A DNA stretch of 23,959 nucleotides from Methanobacteriota archaeon (GCA_002731195.1 PCAI01000044.1:1-23959); one strand, 5' to 3'; positions 15,217 through 23,203 are shown, numbered from the stretch's first letter. Notes: a model not told the origin generated them from the sequence alone. Numbers and translations are program-made.

Positions 15217-16662
15217 TCAGGAATCGTCAGGTAACTCGTTAATAGAGCCGAGATAATCAGGTAGATCGACACCAGCCATCTTTGCTACGTCATGAATAGG
15301 GGGTAAACTTTGTACTAAGCTGCTAACAAAATTACTTGTTGCAGAAGATCCATCCCCAGATGCATTACCTCCGTCCCATACTGTAACTTTGTCTATCTTG
15401 ATATTTCTAATTGCTTCAACTTGAGCAGCAACCATGGACTCTATTTTCTCAACCATCAATAGCGTAGCAGCGGCTTTAGCATCTCCAGAAGCACTCTTAA
15501 CCAAGTCTGTATAACCGGCTGCCTTAGCCTCTAGGACTTTCTGGATACCGGTCGCTTCAGCAGTATATTTTGCAAGAAGACCATCCGCTTCACCTTGGGC
15601 AACGACTCGAATACGTTCTGCTTCAGCAGCAGCCGCAATTTCTATTTGTTGTTTCTGAATTTCTTCACGAACTATTTCTTGAGCGCGTAGGGTTTCTTCT
15701 GTCTCTATAAATTTGGCTCTTTGGATTTCAGCTTCTGCCCTTGCTCGTTCGACATCGGCTGATTGTTTGGCTTTTGCCTGTTCTATTGCTAACTCAGCAT
15801 TGGAACGTGCAATCGCTGCTCTAGCTGTGTTTTCGCCAGTAATTGCTTCTGCCTCTTGCTGTTCAACGTACATCCTACGATCTACATCGGCCTTTTTTAC
15901 ACTCATCAGGCCTTCAGCTTCTGCTTGAGCAACTGCTTCATCCTCTAGTTTCTTTGCCCTAGCGACTTCAGTTGCACCATATTGTCTCGCCCTAGCGACA
16001 TCGGCATCTGCATTTGCACGAGCTTGTGATGCGGCTTTCTTACCAATACTTTCAATATACTGTGAATCGTCAGTAATATCTACCAGATTTACATTGATAA
16101 GGTACAAGCCAATTTTCAAAAGTTCGGTATCAACGTTCTTTTGTATTTCAGCGAGAAAGGCTTCTCGGTCTTGGTTGATTTGTTCAATAGTAAGAGAAGC
16201 AACAGTGAGACGTAATTGACCAAGAATTATATCCGCTGCCATAGATTCAATGTCTACAATACTTAAGCCAAGTAATCTATTTGCCGCATTCGACATGACT
16301 GGTGGATCAGTACTTATTGCAACAGTAAATGTACTCGGTATACTTATCCTAATGTTTTGAAGTGAAAGTGCATTCTCAAGTGGAATTTGGATAGTTATAG
16401 GAGTTAAGGGTAGAAAGGCATAGTCTTGAATGAGAGGCCATACTAAAGTTGCACCACCGTGTATAGTCTTAGATGCTCTACCTTTTTCCGTACGCCCGTA
16501 AACTACCATCACTTTATCTGGCGGGCATCTTTTATACCTCTGAGCAAAGAACATTATAGTAGCGGCGAAAACTAATATCATCGCAAAGAGCATGATAATC
16601 ATTATTGCCCCTGCACCGCCGCTGCTGTCATCTGCATCTTGCATTGTCTCGAAAACTACCAT
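15217..16662 (-). CDS. Flotillin-like SPFH-domain protein
   Basis: Flotillins are membrane-anchored scaffolds that form oligomers and organise membrane domains. The 481-residue protein has an N-terminal transmembrane segment (about 17-40, MIIMLFAMILVFAATIMFF), then an SPFH/band-7 domain (about 45-215). A long Ala/Glu-rich coiled coil follows (about 215-400, with repeated AEAE- and ARA-type stretches), and a conserved-looking C-terminal region ends the protein. This order and length match bacterial FloT/YuaG. ATG 16662 is supported by a Shine-Dalgarno. An NfeD-like gene lies directly upstream, the usual partner of flotillin in bacteria (YuaF-YuaG), which strengthens the call. The tail carries a Gly/Ser-rich linker before its last ~30 residues. 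Confidence 0.93.
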   Translation of the reverse strand: MVVFETMQDADDSSGGAGAIMIIMLFAMILVFAATIMFFAQRYKRCPPDKVMVVYGRTEKGRASKTIHGGATLVWPLIQDYAFLPLTPITIQIPLENALSLQNIRISIPSTFTVAISTDPPVMSNAANRLLGLSIVDIESMAADIILGQLRLTVASLTIEQINQDREAFLAEIQKNVDTELLKIGLYLINVNLVDITDDSQYIESIGKKAASQARANADADVARARQYGATEVARAKKLEDEAVAQAEAEGLMSVKKADVDRRMYVEQQEAEAITGENTARAAIARSNAELAIEQAKAKQSADVERARAEAEIQRAKFIETEETLRAQEIVREEIQKQQIEIAAAAEAERIRVVAQGEADGLLAKYTAEATGIQKVLEAKAAGYTDLVKSASGDAKAAATLLMVEKIESMVAAQVEAIRNIKIDKVTVWDGGNASGDGSSATSNFVSSLVQSLPPIHDVAKMAGVDLPDYLGSINELPDDS

Positions 16663-16670
16663 CTTGAATA

Positions 16671-16675
16671 TCTCC
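16671..16675 (-). promoter_or_regulatory. Shine-Dalgarno of the flotillin gene
   Basis: Minus-strand GGAGA lies 8 bases before ATG 16662 in the 81-base gap after the NfeD-like gene. The rest of that gap (to 16743) shows no recognisable gene, tRNA or strong hairpin. Confidence 0.6.
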
Positions 16676-16743
16676 GATACTCATGAGAGAGTGTCCAGTC
16701 AAGAATGCTTCGCCGTATTGTGAAAGATGAGGAAAGAATAATA

Positions 16744-17340
16744 TTAAATTCTTTCAACTATTAATACACCGGCTACAACTTCTTTAACTTGTATCATCAC
16801 ACCTGTCTTAATTGTTGTTTTATCGAACGAACGTGCCGGATAAGTCCGCATGGTTCCACCGACATTAACTTGTACTTGGCCAATATCTTCTTCCCCAATA
16901 CTAAGATAAACAGTTCCTTTTGCATTAACCGCATTTTCGATATCAACAGTTCCATCTGCTTGAAGTCCAATGAAAAATTCAAATAATTTTCCAGTTCCAA
17001 CCATAGAAGCAAAGCCAGTCATTCCTCCGACAACTATTGCAATTGCATTTCCTCCATCTGACTTCAAAACAAATAAACCACCAAGTCCGAAAAACATTAG
17101 AAATGCCATGATCCCTTGGAAGGTCAAGGCTTTGAATGAAGCATCAGCCCCTATAGCATCTATATCTGTCCCAAAAACTCCATCAAAAATATCGGCAGTA
17201 ATTCCGCCAATCATCACTAATGCGAACCAGAACAAAAATAGTCCGCCTCCTATTACTGCAGAACCAGCAAATATTACCTCCAAAAGGCTTGGAGACTCTA
17301 AACCCAGAAAACTAAAAATCAATTCATCTAATAGACCCAT
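16744..17340 (-). CDS. NfeD/YuaF-like membrane protein
   Basis: This is the predicted flotillin partner. The protein (198 residues from ATG 17340) has three hydrophobic segments in its first two thirds (including VIFAGSAVIGGGLFLFWFAL and IMAFLMFFGLGGLFV). A soluble C-terminal domain of about 70 residues follows (GTVYLSIGEEDIGQVQVNVGG through VKEVVAGVLIVERI) with the beta-rich look of the NfeD OB-fold. The position directly upstream of flotillin matches bacterial yuaF-yuaG. An upstream ATG at 17367 would add nine residues (MACTVRHVV). No Shine-Dalgarno decides between them. A TTAAATTT stretch near 17384-17391 would fit a TATA box giving a short leader to 17340. Confidence 0.8.
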   Translation of the reverse strand: MGLLDELIFSFLGLESPSLLEVIFAGSAVIGGGLFLFWFALVMIGGITADIFDGVFGTDIDAIGADASFKALTFQGIMAFLMFFGLGGLFVLKSDGGNAIAIVVGGMTGFASMVGTGKLFEFFIGLQADGTVDIENAVNAKGTVYLSIGEEDIGQVQVNVGGTMRTYPARSFDKTTIKTGVMIQVKEVVAGVLIVERI

Positions 17341-17409
17341 TACTACATGTCTAACTGTACATGCCATTTGACATATTCGGCTAAATTTAAGAAAATATGT
17401 GAAAATGGC

Positions 17410-17667
17410 CTATTTTAACCACTCCGCCAAAAGCCGGTCAAGATTCAAAATAGGTCCCAACAGTAAACCAGTGAAGCCAAAGGCTAAAATTGTGGCATTA
17501 TCAGAATTAGTGAAACTAGAAAATAAAGTATATGAGAGTAATAATAACAACACAAGTATAATTGGGATTGTGACTCTTCGCAAGAATAACTGGTAACCTC
17601 CCAATAATTCATATGCTGGATTATTGACTACCTTATCCACAATACTCTCTTGCGGAGTTTTTGTCAA
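17410..17667 (-). CDS. Small two-pass membrane protein, unknown function
   Basis: I do not recognise this 85-residue protein. It starts with a short polar stretch (TKTPQESIVDKVVNNPAYE), then has two hydrophobic segments: one rich in Ile/Leu (IPIILVLLLLLSYTLF) and one ILAFGFTGLLLGPIL, with a charged end. The start is TTG 17667, chosen because a perfect AGGAGG lies 7 bases before it; an earlier TTG (17694) would overlap the upstream gene and has no such site. It lies between another small membrane protein and the NfeD/flotillin pair on the same strand, so it may belong to that module, but this rests on position only. Confidence 0.55.
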   Translation of the reverse strand: MTKTPQESIVDKVVNNPAYELLGGYQLFLRRVTIPIILVLLLLLSYTLFSSFTNSDNATILAFGFTGLLLGPILNLDRLLAEWLK

Positions 17668-17674
17668 TGAAATT

Positions 17675-17680
17675 CCTCCT
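17675..17680 (-). promoter_or_regulatory. Shine-Dalgarno AGGAGG deciding a TTG start
   Basis: A full AGGAGG on the minus strand lies immediately after the stop codon of the upstream small gene and 7 bases before TTG 17667. It is among the best Shine-Dalgarno matches in the window and argues that this short gene is real and translated. Confidence 0.65.
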
Positions 17681-18022
17681 TCAGAGAGTCGCAAGCCATA
17701 CTATACCTGCAAAAACTGTAATTGCAGCAGATATACCAATGCCTACTCCTTTTTTGACAGGTGAGTCGCCATTTCTAATTGTTAGGCTTCCATTTTCATC
17801 CCTAGTAAGTTCGCTTTTCTCAAATTTTGAATAGACATCAGCAAGTTCTTCAGAATGTTTTGCAACATATAACAATACATAGATACCTACTACGAGAGAG
17901 CTTCCTCCTGTGATATTGAGCATTAATTCGAGAAACTCCAAGATCCCCCCTCCGGCCTGATTAGCCACAATTAATTGAGCGAAGCCAAGAATGAACCAGA
18001 GCATTGAGTCGGACCTTGCCAT
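17681..18022 (-). CDS. Small membrane protein, unknown function
   Basis: I do not recognise this 113-residue protein. It shows hydrophobic stretches at about 8-20, 36-54 and 90-111, with a charged loop between the second and third (KHSEELADVYSKFEKSELTRDENGS). That suggests two or three membrane passes. ATG 18022 is used; ATG 18004 is also possible. It is followed after 13 bases by the 85-residue membrane protein, and the pair probably forms one transcript that may continue into the NfeD/flotillin genes. The 54 bases upstream contain a C7 run on the minus strand but no clear TATA box. Confidence 0.55.
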   Translation of the reverse strand: MARSDSMLWFILGFAQLIVANQAGGGILEFLELMLNITGGSSLVVGIYVLLYVAKHSEELADVYSKFEKSELTRDENGSLTIRNGDSPVKKGVGIGISAAITVFAGIVWLATL

Positions 18023-18076
18023 GGTTTGACAAAGTAGGGGGGGATTAATGAATTTGTACCCGAAATGTCTCTAAAA

Positions 18077-18496
18077 TCATATTAGACTCTTTGGTTTTTT
18101 ATTCCATATCACCCAAGTACCTTTACCCGATGCTATTGTTTTTCCCTCAGAATCAGTTAGGATTCCTTCACAATGTGCCATATTTTTACCACGTCGTATT
18201 ACTTTTCCATTTGCTAACAAATTTGCACCCACATATGCTGGATTGATATAAGAAATATCTAATTGGGCAGTAGCACACCATTCTTCTTTCATAATCATTG
18301 AAACTAAAGCGCCCCCTAATGCTGTGTCTAGCATAGTGGCATGAAGGCCACCATGAGCAACTCCTCCTGCATTAAGATGAGAATCTAAGACCTTAGCACT
18401 GACTTTACAACTTCCATTTCCGAAATCATCCAATTCTATTCCCATTAATTTTGCCAATCCTGATAGTTTAGGTTTTTTCTCACTTCTTTCATCCAT
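18077..18496 (-). CDS. PaaI-type hotdog-fold acyl-CoA thioesterase
   Basis: Predicted to hydrolyse acyl- or aryl-CoA thioesters in the cytoplasm. The 139-residue protein is typical of the PaaI/YbdB branch of hotdog thioesterases, with the signature NAGGVAHGGLHATMLDTALGG (H48-G49-G50, and D57 as the likely catalytic acid). The later strands contain AQLDISYINPAYVG and a closing KGTWVIW. A GAGGA Shine-Dalgarno lies 6 bases before the ATG. The gene starts 18 bases after the stop of the ABC half-transporter on the same strand, so the two are probably cotranscribed, which might link them through lipid or aromatic metabolites. The substrate cannot be assigned. Confidence 0.9.
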   Translation of the reverse strand: MDERSEKKPKLSGLAKLMGIELDDFGNGSCKVSAKVLDSHLNAGGVAHGGLHATMLDTALGGALVSMIMKEEWCATAQLDISYINPAYVGANLLANGKVIRRGKNMAHCEGILTDSEGKTIASGKGTWVIWNKKPKSLI

Positions 18497-18514
18497 TATA
18501 ATTCCTCAATTAAA

Positions 18515-20284
18515 TTATTCTAAAGTAGTCTCACCAGTTTGTACGCCCCATAATCTTGAATATAATCCATTATTTGATAGTAGAACTTCGTGAGTACCAG
18601 ATTCAGATACTTTACCATTTTCTAATACGGCAATAATGTCTGCAGAACGGACAGTAGAAAGTCGGTGTGCGATTATTAGAGTAGTTCTATTTTCTGAAAT
18701 TTTAGTTATCGAACGTTGTAATGCTGCTTCGGTCTCATTATCCACATTACTAGTGGCTTCATCCAATATCAATATTGGAGCATCTTTCAGAATTGCCCTG
18801 GCTATGGCGAGTCTTTGACGTTGTCCTCCTGATAATTTGTGTCCATCTTCTCCTATATTAGTATCCCATTTATTGGGTAGATTCTCTATAAAACCCAATG
18901 CTTCACCTATTTTTGCAGCTTCTAAGATTTCCTCCTCAGAAGCATTTGGGTTACCATAAAGGATATTCTCACGCACAGTACCTGGGAATAAAGTAGTATT
19001 CTGGCTAACTAGACTAATGGAACTCCTTAACGAATTTAGTGTTAAATCGGTAATATCATGATTATCTATTGATATTTCTCCTATCTGAGACTCATGGAAT
19101 CTAAGAAGTAATCTAATCAAAGTAGTTTTTCCTGAACCAGTAGCACCAACTAAACCAACTGTTGAACCGGCAGGTATTGATAATTGAAAATTATCCAAAA
19201 CCGCCTCCCTCTCAGGATATGTGAAACTAATATTACTAAAATCAATACTTCCTGAAATATTTGATAATTCTATATCACCTTCGATTACTCCTACTTCTGT
19301 ATCTAAGAGATCCAAGACCCTAGAAGTGGAGGCCATAGCTCTTTGATACAAATCAAATGTTTGCCCGAGCCTAGTTAATGGCCACAAGAGACGTTGCGTT
19401 ATGAATACTATAATTGAATAGGCGCCTATACTTAGTTGTCCTTCTAAGGCTAACCAGCCACCAACAAGCATATTAGCTGTGAAAGCAAATAGAATAGCCA
19501 TTCTTATTAGTGGAACGAATGATGCCGAGAGTTTTATTGCATCCCTATTTGCATCTCTGTACGAACTAGATACTTTTGCCACTCTTTCTATCTCTCTATC
19601 TTCAGCAGTGAATGATTTGATAGTAGTAATTCCTTGGAGATTATTGTTGAGTGTAGAATTTAAATCGGCAACTTCTTTGCGTACATTTGCATATCTAACA
19701 CCAATTTTTCTTTGAAAAAGGAAAGAACCTCCCACAATAACAGGCACTGGTAAAATTGCCCATATTGCCACCTCTGGTGCTAAAAAAAGCATGATTCCTC
19801 CAACCACTATGACAGTAGTGCCTACTTGGAATAAATCATTAGCACCCTGATCAAGGAATCTTTCTAATTGATTTACATCATCATTCATGATAGCCATTAA
19901 ACCCCCAGTAGTTTGTTCAGAAAACCATTGCATCTCCAGATTCTGGATATGTGAATAGGCATCCATTCTTAGATCATGTTGTGCGGTTTGTGCTAGATTT
20001 CGCCATAATACATCATAAAAATATTGGAAAAGTGATTCCAGTATCCAAATAATTGCTGTAACTATGGTCAGTAGCAGAAACTGATCCTTCGGATCGGGAT
20101 ACCATTCTGCTAGAAAAGATTCTTCCCTTAAAGCAACTACATCGATAGCGATGCCAATCAAAAGAGGAGGAGCAAGATCCCAAATTTTATTGAGAATAGA
20201 ACAAATTGATGCCAATAAAACAGTAATTCTGTGACGTTTTAAATGCGATAAAAGTCGCAACAGAGGATGCCGAGTATTATGCAC
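18515..20284 (-). CDS. ABC half-transporter, MsbA/multidrug-type exporter
   Basis: This is a fused membrane and ATPase half-transporter, expected to act as a homodimer exporting lipids, drugs or peptides. The 589 residues hold an N-terminal six-helix type 1 ABC membrane domain (about 15-315) and a nucleotide-binding domain (about 345-580). The latter has Walker A GATGSGKT (380-387), Q-loop Q428, signature LSGGQ (484-488), Walker B ILILDE (504-509) and H-loop H540, all intact. The start is GTG 20284; an ATG two bases upstream is out of frame. A 5-bp hairpin sits just before the start and is listed separately. The thioesterase gene follows in the same direction. Substrate unknown. Confidence 0.92.
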   Translation of the reverse strand: MHNTRHPLLRLLSHLKRHRITVLLASICSILNKIWDLAPPLLIGIAIDVVALREESFLAEWYPDPKDQFLLLTIVTAIIWILESLFQYFYDVLWRNLAQTAQHDLRMDAYSHIQNLEMQWFSEQTTGGLMAIMNDDVNQLERFLDQGANDLFQVGTTVIVVGGIMLFLAPEVAIWAILPVPVIVGGSFLFQRKIGVRYANVRKEVADLNSTLNNNLQGITTIKSFTAEDREIERVAKVSSSYRDANRDAIKLSASFVPLIRMAILFAFTANMLVGGWLALEGQLSIGAYSIIVFITQRLLWPLTRLGQTFDLYQRAMASTSRVLDLLDTEVGVIEGDIELSNISGSIDFSNISFTYPEREAVLDNFQLSIPAGSTVGLVGATGSGKTTLIRLLLRFHESQIGEISIDNHDITDLTLNSLRSSISLVSQNTTLFPGTVRENILYGNPNASEEEILEAAKIGEALGFIENLPNKWDTNIGEDGHKLSGGQRQRLAIARAILKDAPILILDEATSNVDNETEAALQRSITKISENRTTLIIAHRLSTVRSADIIAVLENGKVSESGTHEVLLSNNGLYSRLWGVQTGETTLE

Positions 20285-20289
20285 ATAAA

Positions 20290-20306
20290 GCCCTAGACTG
20301 AAGGGC
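20290..20306 (-). other. Small hairpin just before the ABC exporter start
   Basis: GCCCT (20290-20294) and AGGGC (20302-20306) can pair across a 7-base loop, ending 5 bases before the GTG start. In RNA from the minus strand it would lie in the leader next to the start codon. The stem is only 5 pairs, so it may be chance. Confidence 0.25.
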
Positions 20307-20350
20307 GTTTCAATGTAAGCATTAGAGAGAGTTACAAATCAAACTTATGT

Positions 20351-20370
20351 AAACTAACTAAAATTAGTTT
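20351..20370 (-). terminator. Inverted repeat after the lipoprotein gene, possible terminator
   Basis: AAACTAA (20351-20357) and TTAGTTT (20364-20370) form a perfect 7-bp stem with a 6-base loop, 8 bases beyond the lipoprotein stop. The stem is AT-rich and weak for an intrinsic terminator. A regulatory palindrome for the downstream ABC exporter gene is an alternative. The surrounding 94-base gap (20285-20378) holds no gene. Confidence 0.35.
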
Positions 20371-20378
20371 ATGAGATA

Positions 20379-21440
20379 TTAAAAGGCTTGGTCTGTCCAT
20401 GAATTAGCCCATAAATCAAAAATACCTATAGACACATTTCCTGTCGCATTTGTCCTTACAGTATACAAGTCCCCATTTGAAACCAAATTTTCCCCAAGAT
20501 AATCTATCCAATAAAATTCCCACCATGTCCCATCTGATGATGTTTGATTGGAGTTTTGAGTATCAAATCTCATAAAAGAAACCGAAGAAGTAAGATTGTT
20601 TTCAGATATTAAACCATGAATCTCTAATTGGTCAGGTTTTATCTCAAGAGAAAGAGTGTTTGAAATTATTCCAGACCAATATGATATATTGTTAGATGAG
20701 TCCTTTGGAAAAGAATCTGGGATGAATGGCGCCGGAGTCCTCTGAATATTATTTTTCAAAGATAAAGATATATTTTCAGTTGTCACTCGTAGAATGAACT
20801 TATCATCTCCAGAGTAAGTTTCTATTCCAGTAATAATAGGAGGAATGCCACTAGTTTCTATTAAAATTAGATGTGTATCATTTGATGCACTAGCGACCTG
20901 TTGTGTTGAAATGGCGTCTGCGGAGAAAGACCAATCAAGATCGGTCAATTGTTTTGTATCAAATGCAAATGGTGGCCAAAAACCGTCTGGATTTTCAGTA
21001 GCAGATTGTGCTAGTTTGATGAATGGATTGGAATATTCTGGTATTTCATCTCGGCCTTCGTACCAATCATTACCTATTCTGTAATTATTTGATTGTTGTC
21101 CTTCAACATATTCTGTATCAATTACCACTGTATCTCCTAGAATCAGCCTAGAAGAGACCGAACTCAGTTGAGTCTGGTCATCCTTAACTACATTCCAATA
21201 TATCTCTCCTCTCTGAGTCTGATACTCAGATACCAACGTTGCTTCAACCCTCAGCTGAGGATAAGTTTGAGAATATGAGATTATATCAAATGCATCATCT
21301 TTTGATAAAAGGTTGGAAAAAGACGAGTTGTCCAATGGAAAACAACCATTGCTTTCACAAGATTCGTTCAAAGGAACTGATAAACACCCAGAAGTCATAG
21401 AGAATATTATTACCAAAGATAATGAGAATACTGATCTCAT
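20379..21440 (-). CDS. Predicted secreted lipoprotein, unknown function
   Basis: I do not recognise the mature protein. From ATG 21440 it has 353 residues and begins with a short signal sequence (MRSVFSLSLVIIFSMTSGC) ending in a lipobox-like TSGC, with the predicted lipid-anchored cysteine at residue 19. The remainder is polar, rich in Ser, Asn, Thr, Asp and aromatic residues, with several N-x-S/T sequons, as expected for an extracellular, mainly beta-strand protein. C27 and C32 lie near the start of the mature part (NESCESNGCF) and could form a disulfide. The open frame extends to 21500, but the added 20 residues would bury the signal peptide. It is divergent from the NAD kinase. A surface or substrate-binding role is only a guess. 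Confidence 0.7.
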   Translation of the reverse strand: MRSVFSLSLVIIFSMTSGCLSVPLNESCESNGCFPLDNSSFSNLLSKDDAFDIISYSQTYPQLRVEATLVSEYQTQRGEIYWNVVKDDQTQLSSVSSRLILGDTVVIDTEYVEGQQSNNYRIGNDWYEGRDEIPEYSNPFIKLAQSATENPDGFWPPFAFDTKQLTDLDWSFSADAISTQQVASASNDTHLILIETSGIPPIITGIETYSGDDKFILRVTTENISLSLKNNIQRTPAPFIPDSFPKDSSNNISYWSGIISNTLSLEIKPDQLEIHGLISENNLTSSVSFMRFDTQNSNQTSSDGTWWEFYWIDYLGENLVSNGDLYTVRTNATGNVSIGIFDLWANSWTDQAF

Positions 21441-21518
21441 ATAATGTTCCAAGAGGGCATCGTTGATGAGGCTATGCGGAGATATTCTTGCAAAGAGCAA
21501 TAATTTGTACGTTGCCGC

Positions 21519-21524
21519 TATATG
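21519..21524 (+). promoter_or_regulatory. Candidate TATA box for the NAD kinase gene
   Basis: TATATG within the divergent intergenic region (21441-21560) lies about 40 bases before ATG 21561. With normal archaeal spacing, transcription would begin near 21547, leaving a leader just long enough for the Shine-Dalgarno. Confidence 0.35.
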
Positions 21525-21548
21525 TGAATGCCGACAGGAGAGTATGTA

Positions 21549-21556
21549 GGAGAGGT
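21549..21556 (+). promoter_or_regulatory. Shine-Dalgarno deciding the NAD kinase start
   Basis: GGAGAGGT ends 4 bases before ATG 21561. An upstream extension of the frame to 21528 would place this site inside the coding region, so ATG 21561 is favoured. Confidence 0.6.
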
Positions 21557-21560
21557 CGTG

Positions 21561-22451
21561 ATGGCAGCAGATATTCTAGTAGTTTATAAAAAAAACTTTG
21601 AAGAAGTTCATGACAAAGCACTTGAATATATTAAGGAGATATTAGACAAATTAGTAACTGAACGTGGAATTAAAGTTGACTATACAGTAAGAGAAACTGT
21701 TCGAAGGTCTGATTTCTTAGACAGAGATTTGGCAATAATACTCGGGGGAGATGGGACATTAACCTCGATAGTTCATTCAGTAGATTCAAAGACACTTGTG
21801 ATGGGAGTAAATAGCCATCCAAGAGAAGTACATAATGATGGTTCATATGGTTTTTACATGGGAAGTGAACCAAATTTCTTCGCAGAAGATATCATAGATG
21901 CTATTGAAGGTAAAGCAATTGTTAATATCCTCCCTAGGTTACAAGCAGTAATTGAAACTCCAAGTGGTAAAAAAATTACTTCAGATCCTGCTCTGAATGA
22001 TTTATTAGTAGCGAATACACATCAATATCAGCCTTCTAAATACAAGATACAAAGAAAAGCAGATCAAGGTAATGATGAGATAGATATGGTTCAGAAATCA
22101 TCTGGTTGCTTGTTCTCAACTTTTCTTGGCCAAGGTGCTTGGTTTAGACACATTGCCAATATAGAAGGAGTTACTTTTCCAATAGAAGAAGTAAGTGACA
22201 GATATTTATTTGTCTCTAGAGACCTCCCAAGAAGCGATAGATTAGATGATGGTTCATATTGGTCATGGACCGATAAATCGACAAGAATAACTAGCGATAT
22301 GCATAGAGGTTATGTCGTCAGTGATGGATGGGAAGAGACCCATTTTACCAGAGGTTCTGTAGTTACAATCAGTTTGGATGGCCCTTCGTTACAACTATTG
22401 ACTTTTAGAAGTACAATACATGATAGGGTCGCACATTGGATTAAGCCATAA
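21561..22451 (+). CDS. Divergent NAD kinase-like protein
   Basis: NAD kinases phosphorylate NAD to NADP. The 296-residue protein carries the family's nucleotide loop ILGGDGTL (GGDGT at 62-66) and a recognisable ALNDLLVA in place of the usual ALNE region. Two other regions differ from the common bacterial and archaeal enzyme. The segment after VMGVN continues SHPREVHNDGSYGFYMG instead of the usual short G-x-x-GF loop. The normally conserved STPTGSTAY motif reads STFLGQGAW. The longer loop after GVN recalls the NADK2 (mitochondrial) type, judged from memory. Function as an NAD kinase is likely, but another nucleotide or lipid substrate within this superfamily is possible. The 3' end stops 2 bases short of the converging ABC ATPase gene. 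Confidence 0.8.
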   Translation: MAADILVVYKKNFEEVHDKALEYIKEILDKLVTERGIKVDYTVRETVRRSDFLDRDLAIILGGDGTLTSIVHSVDSKTLVMGVNSHPREVHNDGSYGFYMGSEPNFFAEDIIDAIEGKAIVNILPRLQAVIETPSGKKITSDPALNDLLVANTHQYQPSKYKIQRKADQGNDEIDMVQKSSGCLFSTFLGQGAWFRHIANIEGVTFPIEEVSDRYLFVSRDLPRSDRLDDGSYWSWTDKSTRITSDMHRGYVVSDGWEETHFTRGSVVTISLDGPSLQLLTFRSTIHDRVAHWIKP

Positions 22452-22453
22452 TG

Positions 22454-23203
22454 CTAGAGAATTTGTTCAAGGAACAACTTAGTTCTCTCATGTTTTGGAC
22501 TATCAAAGAAGATATCGGGGGTATTTTCTTCTATTAACATGCCTTCATCAAATAGTATTACTCTATCTGCAACTTCCTTCGCAAAACCCATCTCGTGAGT
22601 TACAACAATCATTGTGATATCTCTTTTGGCTAAATCTATCATAACATCAAGAACTTCTTTTATCATCTCAGGATCTAAGGCCGATGTGGGTTCATCGAAT
22701 AACATTATTTTGGGATCCATAGCTAAAGCTCTAGCTATGGCAACACGCTGTTGTTGTCCGCCAGATAAGCCGCTAGGATATTTGTAGGCTTGTTCCGGTA
22801 TCCCTACTCTTTCAAGTAACTCCATCGCTTTTTCTTCGGCATCAATCTTTGTCATACCTTTTACTTTCATGGGGGCTAACGTAATATTCTCCATAATAGT
22901 AAGATGAGGGAATAGATTAAATTGTTGGAAAACAAATCCTATATTTGCCCTGATCTTCTTTAAATCGGCTACATTAGTTTTCTCGCCTATTTCAATACCT
23001 TCAACTTGAATCTCTCCAGAACTATGAGGTTGAAGGCGATTTAGTGTTCGGATAAAAGTTGACTTTCCAGAACCAGAGGGACCTAATATAACAATTATTT
23101 CACCTTTACTAACCTGCATATCAATTCCTTTAAGGGCCCAAAAATCTCCAAAGTTTACCTTTACATCATTTGTCTTAATAATTATTTCATTTTCTTCATT
23201 CAT
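22454..23203 (-). CDS. Polar amino-acid ABC importer, ATP-binding protein (GlnQ/AapP type)
   Basis: Powers uptake of polar amino acids at the inner face of the membrane. The 249-residue protein is full length for GlnQ/HisP/AapP and has Walker A GPSGSGKS (41-48), the Q-loop FQQFNLFPHLT near 92-102, signature LSGGQ (146-150), Walker B IMLFDE (166-171), D-loop SALD and the H-loop VTHEMGFA (H203). The FNLFPHLT and THEMGFA stretches are hallmarks of the polar amino-acid subfamily. Its ATG overlaps the permease stop by four bases (ATGA), and GGAGGTG lies 10 bases before it, so it is translated together with the permease. Confidence 0.94.
   Translation of the reverse strand: MNEENEIIIKTNDVKVNFGDFWALKGIDMQVSKGEIIVILGPSGSGKSTFIRTLNRLQPHSSGEIQVEGIEIGEKTNVADLKKIRANIGFVFQQFNLFPHLTIMENITLAPMKVKGMTKIDAEEKAMELLERVGIPEQAYKYPSGLSGGQQQRVAIARALAMDPKIMLFDEPTSALDPEMIKEVLDVMIDLAKRDITMIVVTHEMGFAKEVADRVILFDEGMLIEENTPDIFFDSPKHERTKLFLEQIL

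Noticed and set aside
15713..15928. Ser/Ala-rich plus-strand open frame with repeat-like sequence
   Set aside because: It is the mirror of the Ala/Glu-rich flotillin coiled coil, which explains both the open frame and the repetitiveness.
16663..16743. Possible tRNA or small RNA in the flotillin/NfeD gap
   Set aside because: No T-loop GTTCGAATC-like sequence, no acceptor pairing and no strong hairpin seen; only the flotillin Shine-Dalgarno is supported.
16970..17371. 133-codon plus-strand open frame
   Set aside because: Antisense to the NfeD-like gene; Pro/Lys/Asn-rich low-complexity product typical of a reverse-strand shadow.
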